From positions 1 through 10,591 of the forward strand of contig JBBSTY010000140.1 of assembly GCA_038235385.1 (NCBI GenBank): a stretch of 10,591 bases of DNA, given 5' to 3'. The stretch is from JBBSTY01 sp038235385. Lineage in GTDB: Bacteria > Actinomycetota > Acidimicrobiia > Acidimicrobiales > Acidimicrobilacustridaceae. The notes beneath the pieces are model-generated. The model searched no databases. It was not told the origin of the DNA and saw nothing but the letters and a program-made list of their open reading frames with translations. Positions within the stretch are counted from its first letter, which is position 1. Every line of letters starts with the position of its first letter. This document shows positions 1 to 6,609 of this stretch, piece after piece. The translations under genes were made by a program, and so were the position numbers.

Positions 1-1090
1 CGTCGCCGAAGTCGAGGTAGACCCCGAGCCCGCCCGGCCCGACCCCGCGGCCCTCGTCGCAGACGGTCTTCGCTGCCCGCGAAGCGATGTCACGCGGGAC
101 CAGGTTGCCGAACGCGGGGTACTTGCGTTCGAGGTAGTAATCGCGTTCGTCCTCGGGGATCTGGCCGGCCGGGCGGTTCTCGTCGAACTCCTTCGGCGCC
201 CAGATGCGGCCGTCGTTGCGCAGCGACTCGGACATCAGGGTGAGCTTCGACTGGAACTCGTCGCTCGCGGGGATGCAGGTGGGGTGGATCTGCGTGTAGC
301 AGGGGTTGGCGAAGAGGGCGCCCTTGCGGTGCGCTCGCCATGCCGCGGTGACGTTGCAGTTCATGGCGTTGGTGGACAGGTAGAAGGCGTTGGAGTACCC
401 GCCGGTGCAGAGCAGCACGGCGTGACCGCTGTGGGAGCGGATGGCGCCGGTGCTGAGGTCGCGGGTGACGATGCCGCAGGCGACGCCGTCCTTGACGACG
501 ATGTCGAGCAGCTCGGTCTTGGTGTGGAGCTCGACGGTGCGCTTGGCCACCTGCTCCATGAGCGCCTGGTAGGCGCCGAGGAGGAGCTGCTGGCCGGTCT
601 GGCCGCGGGCGTAGAACGTGCGCGACACCTGGGCCCCACCGAACGAGCGGTTGTCGAGCCCGCCGCCGTACTCGCGGGCGAACGGGACACCCTGGGCGAC
701 GCACTGGTCGATGATGTTCACCGACACCTCGGCGAGGCGGTGCACGTTGGACTCCCGCGAGCGGAAGTCGCCGCCCTTCACCGTGTCGTAGAAGAGCCGG
801 TAGACCGAGTCGCCGTCGTTCTTGTAGTTCTTGGCGGCGTTGATGCCGCCCTGGGCGGCGATCGAGTGCGCCCGGCGAGGCGAGTCGTGGAAGGTGAAGG
901 CCTTGACGTTGTAGCCGAGCTGGGCCATCGAGGCGGCCGCGCTGGCGCCGGCGAGACCGGTGCCGACGACGATGACGTCGAACTTGCGCTTGTTGTTGGG
1001 GTTCACCACCTTCATGTCGAACTTGTGGTTCTCCCAGCGCTTCTCGATGGGCCCGGACGGCGCCTTCGAGTCGAGCGTGATGTCACTCAT
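1..1090 (-). CDS. sdhA: Succinate dehydrogenase / fumarate reductase flavoprotein subunit, N-terminal 363 residues (3' end outside window)
   Basis: SdhA carries FAD and oxidises succinate to fumarate on the cytoplasmic face of the membrane complex, passing electrons to the SdhB iron-sulfur subunit. The reading frame is open from the ATG at 1090 to the window edge. Visible landmarks are a Rossmann FAD motif (GTGLAG, residues 43-48), the covalent-flavin region AHSIAAQGGIN with His75 as probable FAD attachment site, the substrate-binding HPT (269-271) in TQIHPTCIP, and PRDIASRA (332-339), whose Arg333 matches the family's catalytic arginine. The start is supported by GGAG at 1097-1100, six bases upstream of the ATG. 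The extended N-terminus and overall motif set resemble the long flavoproteins of type-B sdhCAB/frdCAB complexes (roughly 640 residues), so about 280 residues and sdhB should lie to the left. It follows sdhC by 84 bases and is probably co-transcribed. Direction (SDH versus FRD) cannot be fixed from sequence; sdh is the default for an aerobe. Confidence 0.96.
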   Translation of the reverse strand, partial: MSDITLDSKAPSGPIEKRWENHKFDMKVVNPNNKRKFDVIVVGTGLAGASAAASMAQLGYNVKAFTFHDSPRRAHSIAAQGGINAAKNYKNDGDSVYRLFYDTVKGGDFRSRESNVHRLAEVSVNIIDQCVAQGVPFAREYGGGLDNRSFGGAQVSRTFYARGQTGQQLLLGAYQALMEQVAKRTVELHTKTELLDIVVKDGVACGIVTRDLSTGAIRSHSGHAVLLCTGGYSNAFYLSTNAMNCNVTAAWRAHRKGALFANPCYTQIHPTCIPASDEFQSKLTLMSESLRNDGRIWAPKEFDENRPAGQIPEDERDYYLERKYPAFGNLVPRDIASRAAKTVCDEGRGVGPGGLGVYLDFGD

Positions 1091-1174
1091 CGGTGGCTCC
1101 AGTGATCGGCGTGCGGTTCGGTCCGCGACACGCAACGGGGGCGGGGGTCGTGCGCTCGGTCTCGGGGCGCGGGT

Positions 1175-1945
1175 TCATGAGCCGGGAAGGCTCACGACGC
1201 CGGCGAGCACCGCGACGGGGAACGTGAGGTTCAGGCCGATGACCACGGCGGTGAACACGGTTGCGAACCCGCGCCGGGCGGCGTTGAGCTTGGGGTTGTT
1301 GGCCCCGAGGCTCTGGAACAGCGACCAGGCGCCGTGGTACAGGTGCACGCCGAGGGCGAGGTTGGACGCGATGTAGATGAAGGCCACCCACGGCTGCTCG
1401 AGGGAGTGGACGAGGTTGGCGTACACCGTCCCGTGTTCGAAGCCCGGGGCGGCGACGGTTCCGGTGGTGAGGTTGAGGATGTGGAAGCCGATGAAGGCCA
1501 ACACGATGATGCCGCTCCACCGCATCGTGCGGGATGCGAAGTTGGCGGCGATGTAGTCGCGGCGGGACTGGTAGGCGGTCGGGCGCGACCGCCGGTTCAT
1601 GATCGTGAGGGAGTACGCCGAGTGGAGGTGCAGGATGAGCGCCACGATGAGCCCGGAGCGCAGCAGCCAGAGCGCAGCTTGCTTGGGGAGGATCGGGTAG
1701 AGGAGCTCCCGCAGCCCCTCGGAGTAGTGGTCGTACTCCACCGGGCCGAGGTACATCTTGAGGTTGCCGATCATGTGGGCGAACACGAAGCCCATGAAGG
1801 CGATGCCCGTGATGGCCATGACCCACTTCTTGCCGACCGCCGACTGGTAGATGTTGAGCGGGTAGGGCAGTTGCCGGGCCGGCCGACGGCTCACGGGCTT
1901 CACCGTGATGTCTGGGCTCACCGGTGTTTCCTGGGTTGCAGTCAC
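1175..1945 (-). CDS. sdhC: Succinate dehydrogenase cytochrome b subunit (type B, di-heme)
   Basis: SdhC is the membrane anchor that binds heme b and passes electrons between the SdhAB module and (mena)quinone. The 256-residue protein has five hydrophobic segments at about 41-62, 90-113, 141-162, 186-210 and 226-252, the layout of single-polypeptide type-B anchors such as Wolinella FrdC and Bacillus SdhC. Each of the first four helices carries histidine in a suitable place: His57 (FAHMIGN), His106/His108 (LHLHSAYS), His155 (FHILNL) and His201/His204 (VHLYHGAW). This is enough to ligate two hemes. The GTG start at 1945 is chosen because GGAGG lies seven bases upstream; the in-frame ATG at 1984 would add 13 residues and place that ribosome site inside the gene. 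sdhA follows after 84 bases. It is the first sdh gene; the GH2-like gene upstream is 147 bases away. Family assignment is firm; the heme ligands are inferred by family analogy. Confidence 0.95.
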   Translation of the reverse strand: MTATQETPVSPDITVKPVSRRPARQLPYPLNIYQSAVGKKWVMAITGIAFMGFVFAHMIGNLKMYLGPVEYDHYSEGLRELLYPILPKQAALWLLRSGLIVALILHLHSAYSLTIMNRRSRPTAYQSRRDYIAANFASRTMRWSGIIVLAFIGFHILNLTTGTVAAPGFEHGTVYANLVHSLEQPWVAFIYIASNLALGVHLYHGAWSLFQSLGANNPKLNAARRGFATVFTAVVIGLNLTFPVAVLAGVVSLPGS

Positions 1946-1952
1946 GAACGAG

Positions 1953-1957
1953 CCTCC
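1953..1957 (-). promoter_or_regulatory. Ribosome binding site deciding the sdhC start
   Basis: Reading the minus strand, GGAGG is followed by seven bases and then GTG (1945-1943). This optimal spacing favours the GTG over the upstream in-frame ATG at 1984. Confidence 0.75.
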
Positions 1958-2045
1958 GGGGATGCCGGACCGAACGGCCGGCACGAACCATCGCGGTTGG
2001 AGAACGGCGCGCCTGAACCGCGGGTCCGAGGCTGCGTCGCCGGTG

Positions 2046-2069
2046 ACGCTACCCCTGACGCTTCGTCAG
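2046..2069 (-). promoter_or_regulatory. Short perfect dyad next to a possible -10 element upstream of sdhC
   Basis: On the minus strand, CTGACG-AAG-CGTCAG (2069-2055) is a perfect 6-bp inverted repeat with a 3-base centre. It is followed four bases later by TAGCGT (2051-2046), an acceptable actinobacterial -10 hexamer about 100 bases upstream of the sdhC start. It lies in the 147-base gap between the GH2-like gene (stop at 2093) and sdhC. It could be an operator over the sdh promoter or a weak terminator hairpin of the upstream gene. There is no T-run, and no convincing -35 at 17 bases; TTGGCC occurs at 19. Confidence 0.35.
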
Positions 2070-2092
2070 CGGCCAACCGTCGCCGCAGTCGA

Positions 2093-4336
2093 TCAGCACA
2101 CGTGCACGGAGGTGCGGCGGCGAACCGGGAACGACCCCCGGTCGGTCGCCGCGCCGGTCGCCGGCTCGGCGGGCCGACGTGGAGCCAGCACCAGCTCGAC
2201 GACGAGATCGCCGGTCGATGCCGGGACGAGCAGGTCGAGACGACCGATGCGCACGCAGCTGTCCGGCGGGATCGAACCGGTCCAGGATCGGCCATGTCCG
2301 ACCTTCTCCTCTCCCAGGTAGAGATGGACTGACACGATCATATCTTCCAAGGCGATACGTCGGTCGCTGACCACGTGGATGTCGGCCTCGATCCGATCGC
2401 CGGGCCGAGCCGAGACGGGGAGCGGATCGCAGATCACCGACACGGGTGCGCACGCCGAGGCGAGGGCCTCGTAGCCGGCCTTGGGGCGGCGGTCGTGGCC
2501 GAGGACCGAGTGCGAGACCGATGGGCGCCCATCGGCGAGGCTGGACGCTGCGAAGCCCCCGCAGGGTCGATACTTGAGCCGCCGCAGCGTGTCGACGTGA
2601 TCGCGGATGAGCATGGCCTGGTAGCGCTGCGTGGCCACCCGCCAGTCGTCGAAGGTGGCGAAGTCGGCCGGCGGCACGTGGACGTCCATGAACGCCTGCT
2701 GCAGACCGTGGTGGTGCCGGGCGGAATCCCAGTCGAGATCCGGCCATCGCTCGGGTTCGAGGAAGCTCGCGTCCTCGGGGACGGACTGGGCACCGAACCC
2801 GGTGACGAAGCGGGCGAGGCGAGGCCATGCCCGCAGGACGGGCGCGAGGTCGCGGTGGTCGCCGTGGCGCCACCCGAACGAGGTGTGGGTGTCCGTGCCG
2901 TCGAACCGGGGCGGGTGGGGCAGGACGCCCGAGTGGGTGATCACCGGGCGGGATCCGTCGGAGCGTTCGAGCACCTTGCGCACCGAGTGGTCGAGCACGC
3001 TCTTGTTCCACGTGGGCAGCACCTGGGCCGCGAGCGCCCGCACGGCCACGCCGGCCCGATGTCGAGGTCCGGCCGTCGCTCCCGGCTCGACGTCGATCGC
3101 CGTCGGTTCGTCGTGCCCGCACCACGTGAAGATGCTGGCGTGGTGGCCGAGCAGGTCCACCAGCTCACGGGCTTGGCGGCGAGCCTGGCCTCGGACGCTC
3201 CGGTGGTACCCACGGTGCAGCGGCATGTCCTGCCAGAGGAGCATCCCGGCGGCGTCCGCGGCGTCGTAGAGCGCGGGCTTGGAGACGTGGGCGTACACCC
3301 GGAGGACGTCGAGGTTGGCGTCCTTCGCCAACGCGATGTCTCGGGCGAGGTCGCCGTCGGTCGCCTCGGCGAGCGCCATCGTGGAGGGGCCCTGGATCGA
3401 CCCCTTGAGGAAGAGGCGTTCGCCGTTCACGAACGTCACCCAGTCGTGCACCTCGATCGAACGCAGCCCGATCGTGAGGTCCCTGGAGTCGCTGGTGCAC
3501 CCGTCGCCGGTCTCGATCGCCACCTGCAGCTCGTACTGCTCGGGATCGCCGAGCGCATGGGGCCACCACAGTCGCGGCGACGGCACCGGCACGGTCCACT
3601 CGACGCGGTTCTCGCCGCTCGCCAGCGGTTGGGTGCGACGGTGGTCGACCCCGTCGACCGTCGTGACCAGCACCACCGAACCGGCGTCGACGGTGTCGAG
3701 CACGCACCGGACGGCGATCGTCGCCATCGCCGCACTCGCGTCGCGGCACACCGCTCGGAGGTGGCGGATCCGCACCGGACCGCTCTGCTCGATGCGCACG
3801 GAACGCCAGATCCCGCCCGGGTTGGCGTCCTGATCACCCTGATCCCAGTGCTGGAACACACCGGTGAGGTTGCGCTTGGCCGTCCGATCGGGTTCGGGTC
3901 GACAGCTCACCTCCATGGCGAGCGTGTGCTCGGGGCGCGCCGCCAGCGCGTCGGTGATCTCGAAGGCGTGGGGGAAGAAGTACCCCTCGGTGTCGCCGAG
4001 GTAGGCGCCGTCGAGCCAGACGTCGCTGGTGTAGAAGATCCCGTCGAACACCAGCCAGCTCCGCCGACGCGACGGCGCAGCCGCGTCGTGGGCCCCAGGT
4101 CCGAACACGCCGGGGTCGTCGAAGTGGGTGCGGTGGAGGATGGGACCATCGGTCGAGGCGAACGGCGGCGAGGATCGCCAGTGGCCCGGCACGGCGATGG
4201 GCTGCCAGTCGCGGTCGTCGAGGTCGGGCTCGGGGTACGAGCGTCGGAGCTCGTCGTCGGCGAGGGTGGCTCGCCACGTCCCGTCGAGCACGACGGAGCC
4301 GGACTCGGCTGCACGTCGTGAGGATCGTGCCGGCAT
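2093..4336 (-). CDS. Glycoside hydrolase family 2-like protein, probably catalytically altered or inactive
   Basis: The 747-residue protein has the GH2 domain order. An N-terminal jelly-roll sugar-binding domain (about 13-185) has LDGTWR at its start and GGIWRSVRIE (174-183) near its end. An immunoglobulin-like domain follows, then a TIM barrel from about 300, including FLKGSIQGPS and WQDMPLHRG, and a C-terminal beta domain. The closest look is the beta-mannosidase/exo-glucosaminidase side of GH2. The acid/base glutamate is present (Glu410 in WCGHDEP), but the preceding Asn of the clan's NE pair is Asp409. The nucleophile position, normally Glu in a SEFG-type motif, is Gly513 (RFVTGFGAQS; codon GGG at 2800-2798). 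No signal peptide is apparent, so it is probably cytoplasmic. Start is uncertain: the ATG at 4336 has no Shine-Dalgarno; GTG at 4357 (possibly leaderless) and TTG at 4462 are in frame. It lies on the same strand as sdhCA, 147 bases upstream. Fold is secure; activity and substrate are unknown. Confidence 0.85.
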   Translation of the reverse strand: MPARSSRRAAESGSVVLDGTWRATLADDELRRSYPEPDLDDRDWQPIAVPGHWRSSPPFASTDGPILHRTHFDDPGVFGPGAHDAAAPSRRRSWLVFDGIFYTSDVWLDGAYLGDTEGYFFPHAFEITDALAARPEHTLAMEVSCRPEPDRTAKRNLTGVFQHWDQGDQDANPGGIWRSVRIEQSGPVRIRHLRAVCRDASAAMATIAVRCVLDTVDAGSVVLVTTVDGVDHRRTQPLASGENRVEWTVPVPSPRLWWPHALGDPEQYELQVAIETGDGCTSDSRDLTIGLRSIEVHDWVTFVNGERLFLKGSIQGPSTMALAEATDGDLARDIALAKDANLDVLRVYAHVSKPALYDAADAAGMLLWQDMPLHRGYHRSVRGQARRQARELVDLLGHHASIFTWCGHDEPTAIDVEPGATAGPRHRAGVAVRALAAQVLPTWNKSVLDHSVRKVLERSDGSRPVITHSGVLPHPPRFDGTDTHTSFGWRHGDHRDLAPVLRAWPRLARFVTGFGAQSVPEDASFLEPERWPDLDWDSARHHHGLQQAFMDVHVPPADFATFDDWRVATQRYQAMLIRDHVDTLRRLKYRPCGGFAASSLADGRPSVSHSVLGHDRRPKAGYEALASACAPVSVICDPLPVSARPGDRIEADIHVVSDRRIALEDMIVSVHLYLGEEKVGHGRSWTGSIPPDSCVRIGRLDLLVPASTGDLVVELVLAPRRPAEPATGAATDRGSFPVRRRTSVHVC

Positions 4337-4366
4337 CGGGGCGGAGGAGTCGACCACGGTGGCCGG

Positions 4367-4372
4367 ACGATA
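4367..4372 (-). promoter_or_regulatory. Possible -10 hexamer for the GH2-like gene
   Basis: Reading the minus strand, TATCGT ends nine bases before an in-frame GTG (4357-4355) and 30 bases before the ATG at 4336. Neither start has a Shine-Dalgarno, so transcription from here would give a near-leaderless message starting at the GTG. No clear -35 is seen. Confidence 0.3.
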
Positions 4373-4426
4373 GCGGTCGCCCGGCCGGCGGACGACGTGC
4401 GACCGATCCGGCACCGGTGCGGTCGG

Positions 4427-4454
4427 GGTTACACCACAGAAAGAGGTCACACAG
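4427..4454. repeat. Direct repeat GGTYACAC in divergent intergenic region
   Basis: The plus strand carries GGTTACACCACAG (4427-4439) and GGTCACACAG (4445-4454). The first eight bases match at seven positions and the copies start 18 bases apart. The stretch is noticeably less GC-rich than its surroundings and sits between the divergent GH2-like and diguanylate cyclase genes. That is where a shared operator could lie. A regulator cannot be named. Confidence 0.35.
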
Positions 4455-4499
4455 TCACGCAAAGTCCGGGCGTGGTGGTCGATGACGATCGTGGGCGAA

Positions 4500-4527
4500 T
4501 AGGATCGCGTGGGTTCGAACGAGGAGG
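4500..4527 (+). promoter_or_regulatory. Possible -10 and strong ribosome binding site of the diguanylate cyclase gene
   Basis: TAGGAT at 4500-4505 fits a -10 hexamer. GAGGAGG at 4521-4527 lies nine bases before the ATG at 4537 and fixes that start. The ribosome site is convincing; the -10 is tentative because no good -35 is visible. Confidence 0.5.
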
Positions 4528-4536
4528 TCAGCGATC

Positions 4537-6417
4537 ATGGGACCGGCGGAAGGCGCCGGGGCGGCACCGGCCCCGACCGGTCTCGCCGCGCTCGCGACCG
4601 GGCTCGACGGCGAAGGGACCGAGGGGACCCCGTGGTCGCGGGAGGACCTCGATCAGCTCCTGGCACCGCTCACGGACACCCTCGTGCTCGTGAGCAGGTC
4701 GGGAACCATCTCCTACATGAGCGCCGGGGTCCGGCGCCTGCTGGGGTACGACCCCCGATCGCTGGTCGGCCAGTTCGTGCTCGACCTCGTCCATCCCGAC
4801 GATGCGAGGGGGAACCTGGGTGTGCTCATCGAGCTCGGGTCCGACGCCGACGACCTGGGCACCACGGGCCGCCTGATCCGGCTCCGTCACGCCGAGGGCC
4901 ACTGGTGCGACGTCCTCGCCGTCTCGGGTCCGGCGCACGGCAGCCGTTCGTGGGCCCACCTCTCGGTGCTCCTGCGCCCGGCGGGCGATGGCACGCCCAC
5001 GGTCGACGAGCTCGGTCACCGTCTCGCGTTCGAGGACCTCCTGACCGAGATCGCCGCGACGTTCATCCACTCGCCGTCCCACGAGGTCGACCAGCGCATC
5101 GATGAGGTGCTGGCCCTGATCGGCCGGTTCGCGGCGGTCGATCGATGCTCGGTGCACCTCCTGCAGGCGTCACGAGCGATCGCCGAGGTGACCCACGAGT
5201 GGTGCGCGCCCGGGGTGGCGCCCCGCTCCGAATCGGCGTCGCAGGTCCCGCTCGTGTCGATCCCCCGATGGGCCGAGGCCATGCGTCAGCAGGAGCCGGT
5301 CTTCATCCCGCGCGTCTCGGACCTCGGGGCCGCCTGGTCCGGCGAGAGGTCCCTGCTCGAACGGACGGGGACCCGGGCGTCGCTCGCATCGCCGATCTGC
5401 GACAGCGACCAGTTGATCGGCTTCATCAGCTTCGACCTCGTGAGCAGCGAGCGGTTGTGGTCCGACGACCACCTCGGGGTCCTCACGTCGGCGGCGGGCC
5501 TCATCTCGCAGTCGTTGAGCCGTCGCGACGCCGAGCAGCGCTTCGCCATGGCGTTCGACCGAGCTCCGCTGGGGATGGCGTTGCACGGTCCCGACGGTCG
5601 TCACGTCCAGGTCAATCCGGCGTTCTGTGCGCTCATCGGCCGCCCGGAGGGCGAGCTCATCGGGGAGTCGGTCCTCGATCTGGTCTGCGACGACGATCGA
5701 GAGGAGCTCGTCGTGCACCACCGCAGGATCCTCGACGGCGACACCGACCAGATCTCCATGGCCCTGCGTTTCGTCGGATCCGGAGGTCGCACCTTCTGGT
5801 GTCGCATCCACAGCGCGGCGGTTCGGGAGCCGGATCGGTCGTTGCGCTACACGGTGAGCCACGTCGAGGACATCACGGCGTTGCGCGAGAGCGAGCAGGA
5901 GCTCGCCCGCCAAGCGCTGCACGAACCGCTCACGGGGTTGGCCAACCGCGTGCTGCTCGACGACTTCCTCACCCGCTCGTTGCAGCGCGACGGAGCACCC
6001 GAGCCGGGGATCGCGGTGCTGTTCATCGATCTGGACCGGTTCAAGGTCGTGAACGACTCGCTCGGTCACCGAGCGGGAGACGAGCTGCTGGTGGGCACCG
6101 CCCGCCGGATCGAGGCGCTGGTGCGCCCGACGGACCTCGTGGCGCGACTCGGCGGGGACGAGTTCGTCGTCGTCATCGATTCGTTCGAGGACCGGCGCGA
6201 CCCGGTCCGCATCGCCGCCCGGATCCGGGACGAGCTCACCGATCCGATGGTGATCGACGGGACCGAGGTGGTCACCACCGGCTCGATCGGCATCGCCATC
6301 GCCTCCGCCGGCGACGACGCCGACCGCCTGTTGCGCGATGCCGATGCGGCGATGTACCTGGCCAAGACCAACGGCCGGAACCGTTACGAGGTCTTCGACG
6401 CGAGCCTGCGTTCCTGA
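4537..6417 (+). CDS. Diguanylate cyclase with PAS-GAF-PAS sensory modules
   Basis: The enzyme condenses two GTP into cyclic di-GMP in the cytoplasm. The 626-residue protein shows, in order, a PAS domain (about 40-150, with ISYMSAGVRRLLGYDP), a GAF domain (about 165-328, with SVHLLQ and ASLASPI), and a second PAS domain (about 333-450) ending in the typical SHVEDITALRESE linker. A C-terminal GGDEF domain (about 455-622) follows. The active-site motif is intact (GGDEF, 539-543). The metal and base contacts FIDLDRFK (496-503) and NDSLGHRAGDELL are present, and an RxxD product-inhibition site, RPTD (530-533), lies exactly five residues ahead of GGDEF. The usual HDPLTGLPNR opening reads HEPLTGLANR. 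No EAL domain and no membrane segment are present, so this looks like a soluble synthase that senses a cytoplasmic small molecule or redox cue. Which ligand the PAS or GAF domains bind is not evident. The next gene is 192 bases downstream on the same strand. Confidence 0.95.
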   Translation: MGPAEGAGAAPAPTGLAALATGLDGEGTEGTPWSREDLDQLLAPLTDTLVLVSRSGTISYMSAGVRRLLGYDPRSLVGQFVLDLVHPDDARGNLGVLIELGSDADDLGTTGRLIRLRHAEGHWCDVLAVSGPAHGSRSWAHLSVLLRPAGDGTPTVDELGHRLAFEDLLTEIAATFIHSPSHEVDQRIDEVLALIGRFAAVDRCSVHLLQASRAIAEVTHEWCAPGVAPRSESASQVPLVSIPRWAEAMRQQEPVFIPRVSDLGAAWSGERSLLERTGTRASLASPICDSDQLIGFISFDLVSSERLWSDDHLGVLTSAAGLISQSLSRRDAEQRFAMAFDRAPLGMALHGPDGRHVQVNPAFCALIGRPEGELIGESVLDLVCDDDREELVVHHRRILDGDTDQISMALRFVGSGGRTFWCRIHSAAVREPDRSLRYTVSHVEDITALRESEQELARQALHEPLTGLANRVLLDDFLTRSLQRDGAPEPGIAVLFIDLDRFKVVNDSLGHRAGDELLVGTARRIEALVRPTDLVARLGGDEFVVVIDSFEDRRDPVRIAARIRDELTDPMVIDGTEVVTTGSIGIAIASAGDDADRLLRDADAAMYLAKTNGRNRYEVFDASLRS

Positions 6418-6575
6418 TCGCCTGGGGAGCCGCGCCTGGAGACGCCCGGCAGGTCGCGGCCTCGCCGAACCCACCGACCGTCGAGGAACCGAACGGACCG
6501 GATCCGCACTGGTGGCCGCCTCTCGCGCCCCGACGCGTTCGCCCGGTGGACGGTAAGTTGAGCGAACCACGACTC

Positions 6576-6600
6576 GGACGGGCCGACCCGTCCCAAGGGG
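6576..6600 (+). promoter_or_regulatory. Perfect hairpin immediately before the ATPase gene's ribosome binding site
   Basis: GGACGGG (6576-6582), loop CCGA, and CCCGTCC (6587-6593) form a perfect 7-bp stem. One base later comes AAGGGG (6595-6600), a good Shine-Dalgarno nine bases from the ATG at 6610. It may be an mRNA leader hairpin that affects ribosome access, an operator dyad, or chance in GC-rich DNA. The 192 bases between the cyclase and this gene hold no clear terminator. Confidence 0.4.
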
Positions 6601-6609
6601 ATTGCACCG

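Noticed and set aside
1083..1991. 302-codon minus-strand frame overlapping sdhC and the sdhC-sdhA gap
   Set aside because: Frame-shifted shadow of sdhC; R/P/H-rich and without domains.
2375..4321. 648-codon open frame on the plus strand opposite the GH2-like gene
   Set aside because: Antisense shadow with V/G/R/H-rich composition. The minus-strand frame shows GH2 motifs throughout.
2093..4462. Using the TTG at 4462 as the GH2-like start
   Set aside because: The extra 42 residues are not GH2-like, there is no ribosome site, and the stretch overlaps the likely promoter/operator region between divergent genes.
6418..6540. Terminator after the diguanylate cyclase gene
   Set aside because: Only a 6-bp GCCGCG/CGCGGC pairing with a loop of about 20 bases and no U-tract; too weak to call.
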